A stretch of DNA of 64,000 nt from Motiliproteus sp041586735 (lineage in GTDB: Bacteria; Pseudomonadota; Gammaproteobacteria; Pseudomonadales; Balneatricaceae), in NCBI GenBank assembly GCA_041586735.1, contig JBFGZQ010000007.1, positions 62,001-126,000 on the forward strand, written 5' to 3'. Both the position numbers and the translations under genes were made by a program. Of the stretch, positions 26,816 to 35,900 are shown piece by piece. How positions within the stretch are numbered: position 1 is the stretch's first letter; the number at the start of each line of letters is the position of its first letter. The notes under the pieces were generated by a model that searched no databases, was not told where the DNA came from, and saw nothing but the letters and a program-made list of their open reading frames with translations.

Positions 26816-28030
26816 TTACTGACGGTAGCTGTGCAGAAAGCGGCCGATCCGTTCGATCGCCTCACGCAGGTCATCGATACGCGGCAGAAATACCAAGCGG
26901 AAGTGCTGGGTATCGTTGAGGTTGAACCCGGAGCCCTGCACGATCAGCACTTTTTGCTGCATCAGTAGATCCAGGGCCAGCTTTTCATCGTTATGGATGG
27001 GGTAGATCTTGGGATCCAGTTTAGGAAACAGATACATCGCCCCCCTGGGTTTCACGCAGCTGACCCCGGGGATGGCGTTGAGCATATCGTAGGCGGCATT
27101 GCGCTGATCGTAGAGACGACCACCGGGGACGATCAACTCGTTGATGCTCTGATAGCCGCCCAGCGCGGTCTGGATCGCATTTTGTGCGGGCACATTGGCA
27201 CACAGGCGCATATTGGAGAGCATATCCAGGCCCTCGATATAGTCCCTGGCGCTGTGTTTTGGCCCGCTGACGATCACCCAGCCAGAGCGAAAACCGGCCG
27301 AACGATAGCTTTTCGACAGACCGTTAAAGGTCAGAAACAGCACATCATCGGCCAGCGACGCTAATGGAATATGCTCGGCATCGTCGTACAGGATCTTGTC
27401 GTAGATCTCATCGGCGAAGATCAGCAGCTTATGCTCACGCGCCAGCTCGACGATCTGCTGCAAGAGTGCCTTGGGGTAGACCGCGCCAGTCGGGTTGTTG
27501 GGGTTGATCACGACTATGCCCCGGGTACGCTCGCTGATTTTGCTGCGGATATCCTCGATATCGGGGAACCAGTCGGCCTGCTCGTCACAGACATAGTGCA
27601 CCGGTGTGCCGCCCGCCAAGCTGACGGCAGCGGTCCAGAGCGGGTAATCGGGCGAGGGGATCAGCATCTCGTCGGTGTCGTTGATCAGCGCCTGCATCGA
27701 CATCATGATCAGTTCGCTGACGCCGTTGCCCAGGTAGATATCATCGATGCCGACCCCGGCGATACCGCGGCGTTGGCTCTCGTGCATCACCGCTTTACGC
27801 GCCGAAAACAGCCCCTTGGAGTCGCAGTAACCCTGTGCCGAGGGCAGGTTGTGGATCACATCCTGAATGATCTCTTCCGGCGAATCGAAGCCGAACGGCG
27901 CAGGATTGCCGATATTGAGCTTGATAATGCGCTGGCCCTCTTCCTCGAGGCGCTTGGCTTCTTCGAGCACCGGTCCGCGGATGTCATAACAGACGTTTCT
28001 CAGTTTGTTGGATTTTCTGACGACGGACAT
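26816..28030 (-). CDS. alaA: Alanine-synthesising PLP aminotransferase AlaA
   Basis: Class I/II aminotransferase making alanine from pyruvate and glutamate. N-terminal SNKLRNVCYDIRGPVLEEA, GNPAPFGFDSP near 42-52, the PLP asparagine and tyrosine region INPNNPTGAVYP, DEIYDKILYDD and the PLP lysine in FNGLSKSYRSAGFR closely match E. coli AlaA (YfbQ). 404 aa against 405. It is divergent from the Tag-like glycosylase gene. Confidence 0.93.
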   Translation of the reverse strand: MSVVRKSNKLRNVCYDIRGPVLEEAKRLEEEGQRIIKLNIGNPAPFGFDSPEEIIQDVIHNLPSAQGYCDSKGLFSARKAVMHESQRRGIAGVGIDDIYLGNGVSELIMMSMQALINDTDEMLIPSPDYPLWTAAVSLAGGTPVHYVCDEQADWFPDIEDIRSKISERTRGIVVINPNNPTGAVYPKALLQQIVELAREHKLLIFADEIYDKILYDDAEHIPLASLADDVLFLTFNGLSKSYRSAGFRSGWVIVSGPKHSARDYIEGLDMLSNMRLCANVPAQNAIQTALGGYQSINELIVPGGRLYDQRNAAYDMLNAIPGVSCVKPRGAMYLFPKLDPKIYPIHNDEKLALDLLMQQKVLIVQGSGFNLNDTQHFRLVFLPRIDDLREAIERIGRFLHSYRQ

Positions 28031-28251
28031 CTCGGTTTCCTGCAGGCTGTATCGGCGCTGGATTCAGCGCTCAGTGGTGATCAGGGGTGTGAATAAGCGC
28101 TCTATAATACGCGCCGCTGCCGGAGCTGGAAATAGCCTGTATGACTCAAGCCGATGTTTTGTTGCACTCTTTAGCGGCGAGAAGGGGATGCTGGCAATCT
28201 GCCTGAAAGGCGGTAGAGTGCTGTTTTCCAGTAGCGGCTTAGGCGGAGCAA

Positions 28252-28917
28252 ATGAAAAACTATGCGTGGATTGTTGAACAGGTACGCGAGCGTGAAGACG
28301 CCGAGCCTATCTTCGCCCAGCTCCCCGAGGTTAAATCCGCCGCCCAGTTGCAGCAGCTCCCGGATGATCGTTATCTCTCCGCGCTGTGCCGGCGGGTATT
28401 TCGTGCCGGGCTGAAGCATGCATTGGTTGACAGTAAATGGCCGGCCTTTGAGGAGGCTTTTTTGGGCTTTGATCCCCTCAGGCTGAGTTTTATGAGCGAC
28501 GAGCAGCTCGAATCTCGGATGCACAATAGGGCGCTGATCCGCCATTGGGGCAAGATCAAAGCGATACGCAGCAATGCGTTGATGGTGCGCGAGTTGTCAG
28601 AGACCCATGGCGGGTTCGGCCGCTTTATTGCGGCCTGGCCCGAAGCGGATATTATCGGCTTGTGGGCGCTGTTGAAAACCAGGGGCGCGCAGTTGGGTGG
28701 CCAGTCGGGTGCTGCATTCTTGCGTATGGTCGGTAAGGATAGCTTTCGACTCACTCCGGATGTGGTCGCCGCACTTAAGGCCCAGGGAGTTGTCGATAAA
28801 GTACCCAGCAGCAAGCGTGATCTACAAACCGTGCAGGAGGCGTTCAACCTCTGGCAGCAGCAAGGCGGTCAGCCGTTGAGCCATATCAGTACGCTGCTGG
28901 CATTTACCCAAGGATGA
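28252..28917 (+). CDS. DNA-3-methyladenine glycosylase I family protein (Tag-like)
   Basis: Helix-hairpin-helix DNA glycosylase of the Tag family, expected to remove alkylated adenine. The core ALCRRVFRAGLKHALVDSKW near 44-64 and the segment HWGKIKAIRSNA near 102-113 are typical of this family. It lacks the N-terminal cysteine and the C-terminal His/Cys that form the zinc snap of E. coli Tag, so it belongs to the divergent zinc-free branch and its substrate may differ. 221 aa. It is followed 66 bases on by a cytochrome gene on the same strand. Confidence 0.8.
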   Translation: MKNYAWIVEQVREREDAEPIFAQLPEVKSAAQLQQLPDDRYLSALCRRVFRAGLKHALVDSKWPAFEEAFLGFDPLRLSFMSDEQLESRMHNRALIRHWGKIKAIRSNALMVRELSETHGGFGRFIAAWPEADIIGLWALLKTRGAQLGGQSGAAFLRMVGKDSFRLTPDVVAALKAQGVVDKVPSSKRDLQTVQEAFNLWQQQGGQPLSHISTLLAFTQG

Positions 28918-28983
28918 GCGCTGAGCCGTTTGAGCGAATAATCCACTAACCACAGCAATGAGATCGTAGAGAAAGAGGTAGAT

Positions 28984-29376
28984 ATGACATTACAACGCAG
29001 CTTAGGTGTGCTGGCCGTGCTCGTCCTGGGCGGTTGTGGCGCGGCGGATGATCCCGCCCCCCAGAGCCGCCCAGATACGCCAGCCATAGCGGTGGTGGCC
29101 GATATTGACCAGGGCCGGGAGCTGTATACTAAAAACTGTTCTGAGTGCCATGGCTTGATGATGAACGGCAGCCTGCAGGGACCGCCGTTAAATCATAAAA
29201 TTTATGAGCCTAGCCACCACAGTGATCAGGCGTTTTATCGCGCGGTGAGCGTAGGCACCCGGGCGCATCACTGGAACTTCGGCGATATGCCGGCTCAGCC
29301 GCAGGTCACTAGCGCAGAGGTGACCCATATCATCGCGTATGTCAGAAACAGGCAGCAGCAATCGGGGATCCATTAA
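28984..29376 (+). CDS. Small c-type cytochrome, predicted lipoprotein
   Basis: Membrane-anchored periplasmic electron carrier. The lipoprotein signal ends in LGGC (cysteine 18), the haem-binding motif is CSECH at 52-56, and the probable axial methionine is M102 in GDMPAQP. Only one haem site, 130 aa, class I fold by length. Its terminal oxidase or dehydrogenase partner is not in this window. A well-placed AAAGAGG precedes the ATG. Confidence 0.87.
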   Translation: MTLQRSLGVLAVLVLGGCGAADDPAPQSRPDTPAIAVVADIDQGRELYTKNCSECHGLMMNGSLQGPPLNHKIYEPSHHSDQAFYRAVSVGTRAHHWNFGDMPAQPQVTSAEVTHIIAYVRNRQQQSGIH

Positions 29377-29521
29377 TCCGCTAACAGCTGTGTAGGCCAC
29401 ATCTCAATAGCCGCTTGACCTGTGAGTAGCACTTAGGTTTTATCATCAGGTCTTGGGCTTGGCTGTACGCGTCCGATCTAGCAGTGCCGCTAGTACTCAG
29501 GGTTGGCAGGGGCGCCGCAAC

Positions 29522-30760
29522 TCAGTTGGCGCTCCAAAGCGTCAGCTTGCGGAACCAGGCGTTGTCTTTGAGGCGTTCGTTGAGTTGTTTGCGGAGTAAC
29601 TGATGGTCCTCATTGCCCTCCAGCAGCGCTCCGCCATCGATCGCCTCGATAAACAGATCGGCCTCGATCTTACCGCCGAGGTAGTGGAGGTTGATCCGGC
29701 TGCGTTGCAGCTCCGGGGCCAGATCCTGCAGTGCATGATCGACGGCGCGCTTAACCTCAGAGCGCAGCGGCAGTAACTGACAGAGCCGCGGCTCAGCGTC
29801 ATCCTCGGTATCGATGTGAAAGATGACATGACCGATAGAGGTGAACTTTTTCAATAACTTGAGGACGGCGGTATCGCCGATGTAGTGCCCCTCCGAGGCG
29901 CTGATATAGGGCGATACCTGCAGATGCATCTCTAGCAGTGATTTAGACCCCATCCGTCGCGATTTGAAACTGTGCACCGCGATCACGCCTTCCACACTTA
30001 ACACTTCCTGGGTGAGCGCCTCGAGCTCCTCCTGGGGCAGGGCGGTATCGACCAGCTCCTGCAAACTCTTCCAGCTCAGATCCCAGCCGATCTTGGCGAC
30101 AAAGATCGCCACCCCAAACGCGGCCAGGTTATCGAGCCAGGGCAGTCCCAGCATCGCTCCACCGATACCGACAAACACCACAATCGAGGAGTAGGCGTCG
30201 GTGCGTGAGTGCCAGGCGTTGGCGATCAACAGGTCGGATTTAAGCTTTTTGCCGGCAGCCAGGGTGTAACGGAAGATCCACTCCTTGGAGAGGATCGAGA
30301 GTAGCGCGACCAGTAGTGTGGGCCAACCGGGTATGCTAGGCGGGCCCTCTGATAGCAGCTGCATGATGCTCTCGAAGGCCATCGCCCCGGCGACGGCGAC
30401 CAGAATAAACCCCAGCGCGACGGTGCCCAGGGTTTCAAAGCGTTCGTGACCGTAGGGGTGCTCTGCATCGGGTTCATCATGGGAGAAGTTAACGATCGCC
30501 ACGACCATAAAATCGGTCACCAGATCCGACAGCGAGTGAATACCATCGGCGACCAGCGCATGCGATGCATACAGGACGCCAATGACAATCTTGGCGACCC
30601 CGAGCAGCGCATCGAGAATGGCACCGACCCAGGTGACCCGGACGGCGTGTTTGCGCTTATCCGCAGGGAGATCGAAATCCTGCCCATGATGATGGCTATG
30701 GCTATGGCTGTGGCTATGACTATGACTATGGTTATGGCTAGAGTGTTTATCTGTGGACAT
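29522..30760 (-). CDS. Cation diffusion facilitator, predicted zinc exporter, with His-rich N-terminus
   Basis: Inner-membrane Zn2+/H+ (or Fe2+, Cd2+, Co2+) antiporter of the CDF family. Residues 5-25 are a histidine-serine repeat (HSHSHS...HHH), encoded by 6-bp tandem repeats at about 30686-30745. The transport site is HxxxD/D: D72, H75 and D79 in ADGIHSLSD, and a second HxxxD in AWHSRTDAYSS. Six helices are followed by a cytoplasmic domain. At 412 aa it is longer than FieF (300 aa), because of an extra C-terminal segment after about residue 300. The HD-HD pattern favours zinc. Confidence 0.88.
   Translation of the reverse strand: MSTDKHSSHNHSHSHSHSHSHSHHHGQDFDLPADKRKHAVRVTWVGAILDALLGVAKIVIGVLYASHALVADGIHSLSDLVTDFMVVAIVNFSHDEPDAEHPYGHERFETLGTVALGFILVAVAGAMAFESIMQLLSEGPPSIPGWPTLLVALLSILSKEWIFRYTLAAGKKLKSDLLIANAWHSRTDAYSSIVVFVGIGGAMLGLPWLDNLAAFGVAIFVAKIGWDLSWKSLQELVDTALPQEELEALTQEVLSVEGVIAVHSFKSRRMGSKSLLEMHLQVSPYISASEGHYIGDTAVLKLLKKFTSIGHVIFHIDTEDDAEPRLCQLLPLRSEVKRAVDHALQDLAPELQRSRINLHYLGGKIEADLFIEAIDGGALLEGNEDHQLLRKQLNERLKDNAWFRKLTLWSAN
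30686..30745 (-). repeat. 6-bp tandem repeat coding for a His-Ser tract
   Basis: Near-perfect hexanucleotide units (CATAGC/CAYAGY on the minus strand, seen as GGCTAT-like units on plus) repeat about eight times inside the CDF gene. Array length could vary by slippage without frame loss. Confidence 0.8.
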
Positions 30761-30882
30761 AAGTGCGGGTATCAGTATCTCTGTGGCTTTATCTTAAGGG
30801 AGCTTAGGCTATCGCTTACTCTGCATCCAGGCACGTAACTGTACGCGCTGGCTGTCATCGCCGCTCAACCTGCGGCTGAATG

Positions 30883-31242
30883 TTAGTCCTCGCCGGAATA
30901 GATGCAGCCGCTGGTGCAGGTCTCTTTGATCAGCACACGACTCAGCTGTGGCAGCCGCGGCTTCAGCTCATTCCAGATCCAGCGGACCAGCACTTCGCTG
31001 GTGGGGTTTTCCAAGCCGGGGATATCGTTTAGATAATAGTGATCGAGCTGGTCATAGATCGGTTTGAAAGCCAGCTTGATCTCGGAGAAATCGATAATCC
31101 AACCCGTGTGGCTATCCACCTCACCGCTCACGTAGATGCGCACAAAAAAAGAGTGCCCGTGCAGCCGTCCGCACTGATGGCCTTCAGGAACATGGGGCAG
31201 CAGGTGAGCAGCTTCGAAGGTGAACTCTTTATAGATTTCCAT
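30883..31242 (-). CDS. queD: 6-carboxy-5,6,7,8-tetrahydropterin synthase
   Basis: Second enzyme of the queuosine/7-deazaguanine pathway, converting 7,8-dihydroneopterin triphosphate to carboxytetrahydropterin. Zinc ligands H13, H28 and H30 (HLLP, LHGHS), the catalytic cysteine C24 in HQCGRLHGH, and the C-terminal acidic CTSGCIY region are all present. The 119 aa is the usual QueD length. It is isolated; queC, queE and queF are not in the window. No preQ1 riboswitch was recognised upstream. Confidence 0.96.
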   Translation of the reverse strand: MEIYKEFTFEAAHLLPHVPEGHQCGRLHGHSFFVRIYVSGEVDSHTGWIIDFSEIKLAFKPIYDQLDHYYLNDIPGLENPTSEVLVRWIWNELKPRLPQLSRVLIKETCTSGCIYSGED

Positions 31243-31549
31243 TTATCTCTTAGCTCATTGATTTATATGTGTATTTTGTGGATATGTTCTTTTAAACGTA
31301 AAGCGCCCCGATCTCTCGAGGCGCTGTTGCATTAGCTTGCAAACAGGATAGCGGTCGATCAGGAGATTATCAAATCGTATTGCGCCGGCGCCGGCGCCTT
31401 TCTGCTCGACCAGGGTGGAGAGGATCGGCGCGCTAGGGAGAATGTAATCGGAACTACTTCCGCAGCAGGTGTGAAGCGGTTAATTATTGCGGGGCTGTGC
31501 TGGAGCAGGCAGAGACCCCGAACCGCTGGTACTTGCTGCCGATTAGCGC
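31243..31549. other. 307-bp gene-free border region of the island
   Basis: Contains an imperfect hairpin with 6-bp arms AGCGCC/GGCGCT (about 31301-31327) that may end the higA transcript, and a GC-rich self-complementary run (GCGCCGGCGCCGGCGC, 31382-31397). A plus-strand frame stays open from about 31340 to 31550 but has no start or recognisable product, so it may be decayed coding sequence. It marks the left border of the accessory island. Confidence 0.4.
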
Positions 31550-31849
31550 TTAAGCCGCGTGCGGATGAATGTCTCTGCGGATGGCCTCGCCGGTCTTGGC
31601 TTCGACCAGCTTGAGCTCGTAGGCCACCTGCAGATTAAGCCAAGACTGCGCATCGCCGCCGAAGTAGCGCGCCAGCCGTAGCGCGGTATCGGGCGTGACG
31701 CCGCGCCGCTCGCGGACAATGTCATTAATGCGCGGTGCCGGCACCCGCAGCGCCGTGGCCAGGGCGTTGGCCGACATCTCCAGCGGTGCCAAGTACTCCT
31801 CGCGCAGTATCTCGCCCGGATGAATAGGGCGCATTTTGTTAGTTGCCAT
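31550..31849 (-). CDS. higA: HigA-family antitoxin, XRE helix-turn-helix
   Basis: DNA-binding antitoxin of type II HigBA modules. The family start MRPIHPGEILREEYLAPLEM is at 6-25, followed by a helix-turn-helix (about 28-55) and the conserved RERRGVTPDTALRLARYFG. 99 aa, complete. It overlaps by 11 bases the 3' end of a truncated higB, so this is a higB-higA module whose toxin is broken. It should still be able to bind its operator, but the promoter upstream of higB has probably been lost with the toxin's 5' half. Confidence 0.93.
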   Translation of the reverse strand: MATNKMRPIHPGEILREEYLAPLEMSANALATALRVPAPRINDIVRERRGVTPDTALRLARYFGGDAQSWLNLQVAYELKLVEAKTGEAIRRDIHPHAA

Positions 31850-31979
31850 AGTTTGCCTCCTGGTGGTAATTCACAATTTCTACGTCATAGACCCCGCTGT
31901 CGCTCCACACAAAGCAGAGACGCCACTGGCCGTTGATGCGAATGCTGTGCTGGCCCGCGCGATCGCCTTGTAGTGGGTC
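31839..31979 (-). pseudogene. higB: Truncated HigB toxin, C-terminal half only
   Basis: On the minus strand the frame from about 31973 reads LQGDRAGQHSIRINGQWRLC, then FVWSDSGVYDVEIVNYH and NYGN before TAA at 31841-31839. This is the C-terminal half of HigB/RelE toxins, which normally run about 92 residues; only about 44 remain. Upstream the similarity stops, an in-frame TGA occurs 19 codons earlier, and there is no start codon. The cut edge lies next to the IS605-like scar. The intact overlap with higA confirms the ancestral gene order. Confidence 0.85.
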
Positions 31980-32019
31980 GTAGGTCTCTGGTCGCGGCTG
32001 GGCATAGCCGTCTTTAGTA

Positions 32020-32054
32020 GGAATCCCCGCCCTTCAGGGTTGGGAGGATGTCAA
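32020..32054 (+). mobile_element. Scar resembling the right end of an IS605/IS1341 (TnpB) element
   Basis: The plus strand reads GIPALQGWEDVN in one frame, which is the usual C-terminus of IS605-family TnpB proteins (GIPxLxGGEDV). The DNA CCCCGCCCTTCAGGGTTGGGAG is a near-perfect copy of the conserved end hairpin, with one mismatch and one wobble. Only about 35 bases remain: no TnpA, no other TnpB, no left end. It lies exactly where the 5' half of higB is missing and ends one base before the antitoxin stop codon. Recognition is from memory of these ends. Confidence 0.6.
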
Positions 32055-32330
32055 TCAAGCTGCAATCGTCAGCGGATGCAGCCCAGCACGGGCGGCCATA
32101 GCCACCAGCGCATCGATGGTAAAGCCGGACATCTTGCCACGGCAGACATCCGCCACCCGGGAGCGCTGTACCCCCATTACTTCGGCGGCCTTGGCCTGGG
32201 TTAGCCCGTTGGCTTTGATGTAATTCACGATGCTGTCAAACAGCGCCGCCTTGATCTTTAGCTGTTCGGCGGTGCCAGGGTCAAAGCCCAGGTCATCAAA
32301 AACGCTGCCGGTGGTCATGTTCTTGCTCAT
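32055..32330 (-). CDS. XRE/HTH_37-type antitoxin
   Basis: 91-aa helix-turn-helix protein. The HTH is at about 42-66 (GLTQAKAAEVMGVQRSRVAD), after an N-terminal helix (AEQLKIKAALFDSIVNYI) typical of antitoxins paired with phage-derived Gp49-like RelE toxins. The toxin gene lies directly upstream on the same strand. The ATG at 32330 overlaps, in ATGA fashion, the ancestral stop codon of that toxin, so translation was once coupled. Complete and apparently functional. Confidence 0.9.
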   Translation of the reverse strand: MSKNMTTGSVFDDLGFDPGTAEQLKIKAALFDSIVNYIKANGLTQAKAAEVMGVQRSRVADVCRGKMSGFTIDALVAMAARAGLHPLTIAA

Positions 32331-32395
32331 TTGAGGGTCTCCCCGGCGCTTTTGTAACGCTCAATAATGATGTTTTTATTGACTGTGGTCGTGGC

Positions 32396-32674
32396 TTAGG
32401 TGGTTTTCTGCCAGCAATGCAGCACGGTAACGACCTCGCTAAACTTGGTGACATAAGCGATCCGAAAGGTGGCGTCATCCTCCCAGATTCTGACCTCGTA
32501 GACGCCGCTGATCCCTTTTCCCAGGCTGTTTAGCGGCTTCCAATCCTGCGGTTGCTCGCCGTGTTGAAGGCGGTGAAGTTGATAGCCTGCGTTCTGCTTG
32601 GCGGCATCAGGGAATCCTAGTAGCTCCGCCTTGCTGTTGCCTTCCCACCAGATCGCTTTAGGGGTTGTTGTCAT
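32396..32674 (-). CDS. Gp49-like RelE/ParE toxin, cut short by an in-frame stop
   Basis: The protein has the Gp49 family layout: PKAIWWEGNSKAELLGFP, GYQLHRLQHGEQPQDWKPL, VYEVRIWEDDATFRIAYVT and VVTVLHCWQKT. ATG 32674 is the family start; the frame is open 19 codons further. TAA at 32398-32396 ends it at 92 aa. The same frame then continues for 22 codons (including NKNIIIERYKSAGETLK) to TGA at 32329-32327, which overlaps the antitoxin ATG. Homologues have just such a C-terminal helix, so the TAA looks like a nonsense mutation in a roughly 115-aa toxin. Residual activity is uncertain. Confidence 0.85.
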   Translation of the reverse strand: MTTTPKAIWWEGNSKAELLGFPDAAKQNAGYQLHRLQHGEQPQDWKPLNSLGKGISGVYEVRIWEDDATFRIAYVTKFSEVVTVLHCWQKTT

Positions 32675-32944
32675 AGGTGGATTGTATAAGATTTTATACA
32701 ATGGTAAAGGGCAAAGAAAGGGGGTAGGCATCGGCGGCTGAAAATAGCAGAGTACAAAAATCTTCCTGATTACCCATGATCTTCAGCTACCCGTGCAATG
32801 CGTGCCAGGCATACAGGTTCATGTAGGCTGTGGTGAGGCACGAACCGCATCAGAGCGGATCTGCGTTTTTTGATCGATAGATCCTTTTGCTGGTGCTAAT
32901 TTAGATAGACTTAACTTGCTAGGTTAGACCTTCCGTCTAAGCAT

Positions 32945-35900
32945 TTATTGTTCCTCTAACTGTAAAATAACACTCATTGGCTTGCTACCTTCATGCCTTA
33001 TATAGTGGACTTCTCCATAGCAGCGGAAGGGCGCTGCTTTGCCTCCTTCTAGCTTATTCTTCCGGATAAATAAGTACACTTTTATACCGCGCTTTTGGTG
33101 TTCAATTAACTCCCTTCCTTTTTTGCTTTCTGGTGCTGTGGCGTTCTGGCTTTGCCAGTGGAAGTGTTTTGAATCGATGAAGTAGTCAAGGTGCCGATGG
33201 TCTTTGACTTTTCCTTGTTTATTAAGAGTAACAAGTAGGATGTGAACACCAGTATCATTCAGAACCACATGACCACTCTGCCAATTTCCTGGATTGAACG
33301 TGTGGCCAAATAGCGGTGGTATTTCTTCGCGCATAAATGCCTGTCCAACAGCCATTGTCTGCGGACTTATGACCCCTCGCAGTCGAGCAAAACTGCGCAT
33401 GGTCTCGTCTGCTTCCATATCGTTATAATCAGGGTTGGTGGCTTTGAGGACATAAGAGCCAGTCGGGGATTTTGTCACTACACGTAAGAGATATTGATTA
33501 TCGCCAGATGCGTCTTGTCGCTCAATAGCCATCGTATTGCCGGTAATAGAACCCGCGTTGGTGGTGCTTACGTGCTCCAGGAGTAAGTAGTCGCCATCAT
33601 GAATAGGGTGTTTACCACCGTTCATCGAGTCGCCAGAGGCTCTGGCGATAAAGTGACGAGCAGGATCTAGGTGTCCATAACCAGCACCGATCGATCGATA
33701 CTCATCGGACTTCGACGAACCGGTCTTGAAATGGCCGCAGGCGATATTAAGATCAGGGAAATATGCGAGCTCGGTTCGAGTCTCAGTATTGGATGGAATT
33801 ACTGCTACCGGTGTATCAATACCGGTGCGCTCAGCATAGGTCGCCAGTCTGTAATCGACCAATTCCTGTACGAGTGAGGTGAAAGTTTCGACGTCTGATT
33901 TGCTTACTTCAAATACGGGGAGAAAGTGTCCCTCTCGACTCTCAAACCATTTTATAGAGTCATTATTCTGATTACCGCCCAGCCATGCATTGATTGGATT
34001 GCCCTTCCAGTATTGATGCCAACGCTCCTCGCTGATCTGGTCGATATCGCTAACGTCTTTATGCAGGTCCGCGGTAAAGGATCTTCGACGCTGAAAAAGA
34101 TTAAGCGCGTAGCGCGAAATAGTCTTTAGCGATAACGGCTCCAGGAATCCGTTATGCTCCAATAGCACTTCAAGCAGCACCATTTTGAAACTCTTATTCA
34201 TAGCGGTTGTTTCGACTTCATGTAACCAATCACGATGTAGGTCAATACAGGACTGTTCGGTCTGTTCCAGGTCTCCAAAACTGGCGACCATATCCCACCA
34301 CGAACCATATTGGCGTCGCAACAGGGTGATGCTCACTCCTGCTCGGTACAGCTCCGTCAGAGTAGGGCGGCGTCCCAAAGAATCCTTCAGTGCTTCATAG
34401 TCTTGGCGTATTCCCACACCATCGAGCTGCTTCAGGAATTCGATGATAGCCAGGTCATAGTTGGCGAAGCAGCCGGCGGGAAGGCTTAGATCATTGTGCT
34501 CAACCTTATGAGCAAAATCTGCTAAGGCTCGGTAACTGCTGCCGACGTTAAAGAGTGCCTGCGGTTTATTAAGGAAGCCTTTGTGGTTACCAATGAAGTC
34601 CAAAACTACGAGTTGCTCTTTGTCTTCGTGGCGGCGTAATCCGCGTCCTAATTGTTGCAGAAACAGGACCTTGGATTCAGTGGGACGCAGCATCATAACG
34701 GTGTCGATGCTGGGTAAATCGACCCCCTCATTAAATAGATCTACTGAGAAAATCACTTGAATGACGCCGCTGTCGAGTTGTGTCAATGCCTCCGCTCTGC
34801 GAAGTTCAGATTTGGCATGAACCGCCTCAGCGGCAATGCCCCAGCTTTTAAACCGTTCGGCCATAAATTCGGCATGGGCGATGGAAACGCAGAAGGCCAG
34901 AGTTCGCTTTAGTCCGTTGCGCTGCCACTCTTTTAAGGCATGTCGGGCACGTGCCAGCGTGGCGAGCTTGTTGGATAGTTGGTTGGGGTTGAACTTTCCG
35001 TTGCGCCAAGGAATTTCCTGGTAGTCGACCTGCTCATCGTAGATGCCATGGTAAGTAAACGGGCATAGCAGCTTTTGGTTGATGCCCTCAAAAAGATTGC
35101 AGGTAAAAACCAGATTATCGTCGCATAACGAAAGGATATCGGATTGATCAGTTCGCTCCGGCGTAGCCGTCAGTCCCAGTAAAAAACGGGGATTAAAATA
35201 ATTGATTAATATGCGGTAGGTCGCGGCAGCTGCATGGTGAAATTCATCCACTACGACATAGTCGAAATGATTGGCGGGGAAGCGATCTAAGTGATGCTCC
35301 TTTCCCAGTGTTTGGATAGAAGCAAAGAGCAGATCAACATCGGTATCTTTGCTCTTGCCGGTATAGTAGCCGACACGCGCCTTTGGCCAAACGCTGAGGA
35401 AAGTTTTTTCCGCTTGCAGTAAAATTTCCTCACGATGAGCGACGAATAGCATCCGTTTAGCGTTGGTTCGCTGGGCATCAAATGCCGCCAAATAGGTTTT
35501 TCCCAAGCCAGTGGCCATAACCACTAAACCACGACGAAATCCTTGTTCACGACTTTGCCGTAAGGCATCCAATGCCTCGATTTGCACACCTTGCGGTGTT
35601 GGAGGGGTGAGTTCGGCATCGTCGCTGCCGGGTGCTATTTGGAGGGGAATAACTTTACGGCGTTGCTCATAGCGCTCGATCCAGGGGTAAGTGAGAGTAA
35701 GTGATCTAGGATCGTTGAAGAGTGCTGTGAACTTGTGCCGAATTTCCGCAAAGCGCTCAGTTGCTCTGTTGCTTCCCTCATCAGGAAAGGCGATGCGGTA
35801 ATTCCACTCCAGACCATCCGTCAGTGCCGCATTACTGATATTACTAGACCCTACAAAGGCGCACCCTTGGACCCATTGGTCTTGCTCGCTTTCTAAGAAG

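Noticed and set aside
30686..30745. Regular repeats that could look like a small CRISPR or VNTR locus
   Set aside because: They are 6-bp units without spacers and encode the His-Ser tract of the CDF pump.
31243..31300. preQ1 riboswitch before queD
   Set aside because: The leader is short and lacks the preQ1 aptamer consensus that I know; nothing supports it.
31382..31397. GCGCCGGCGCCGGCGC self-complementary run
   Set aside because: It is a simple GGCGCC repetition; short, without neighbours suggesting an origin or attachment site.
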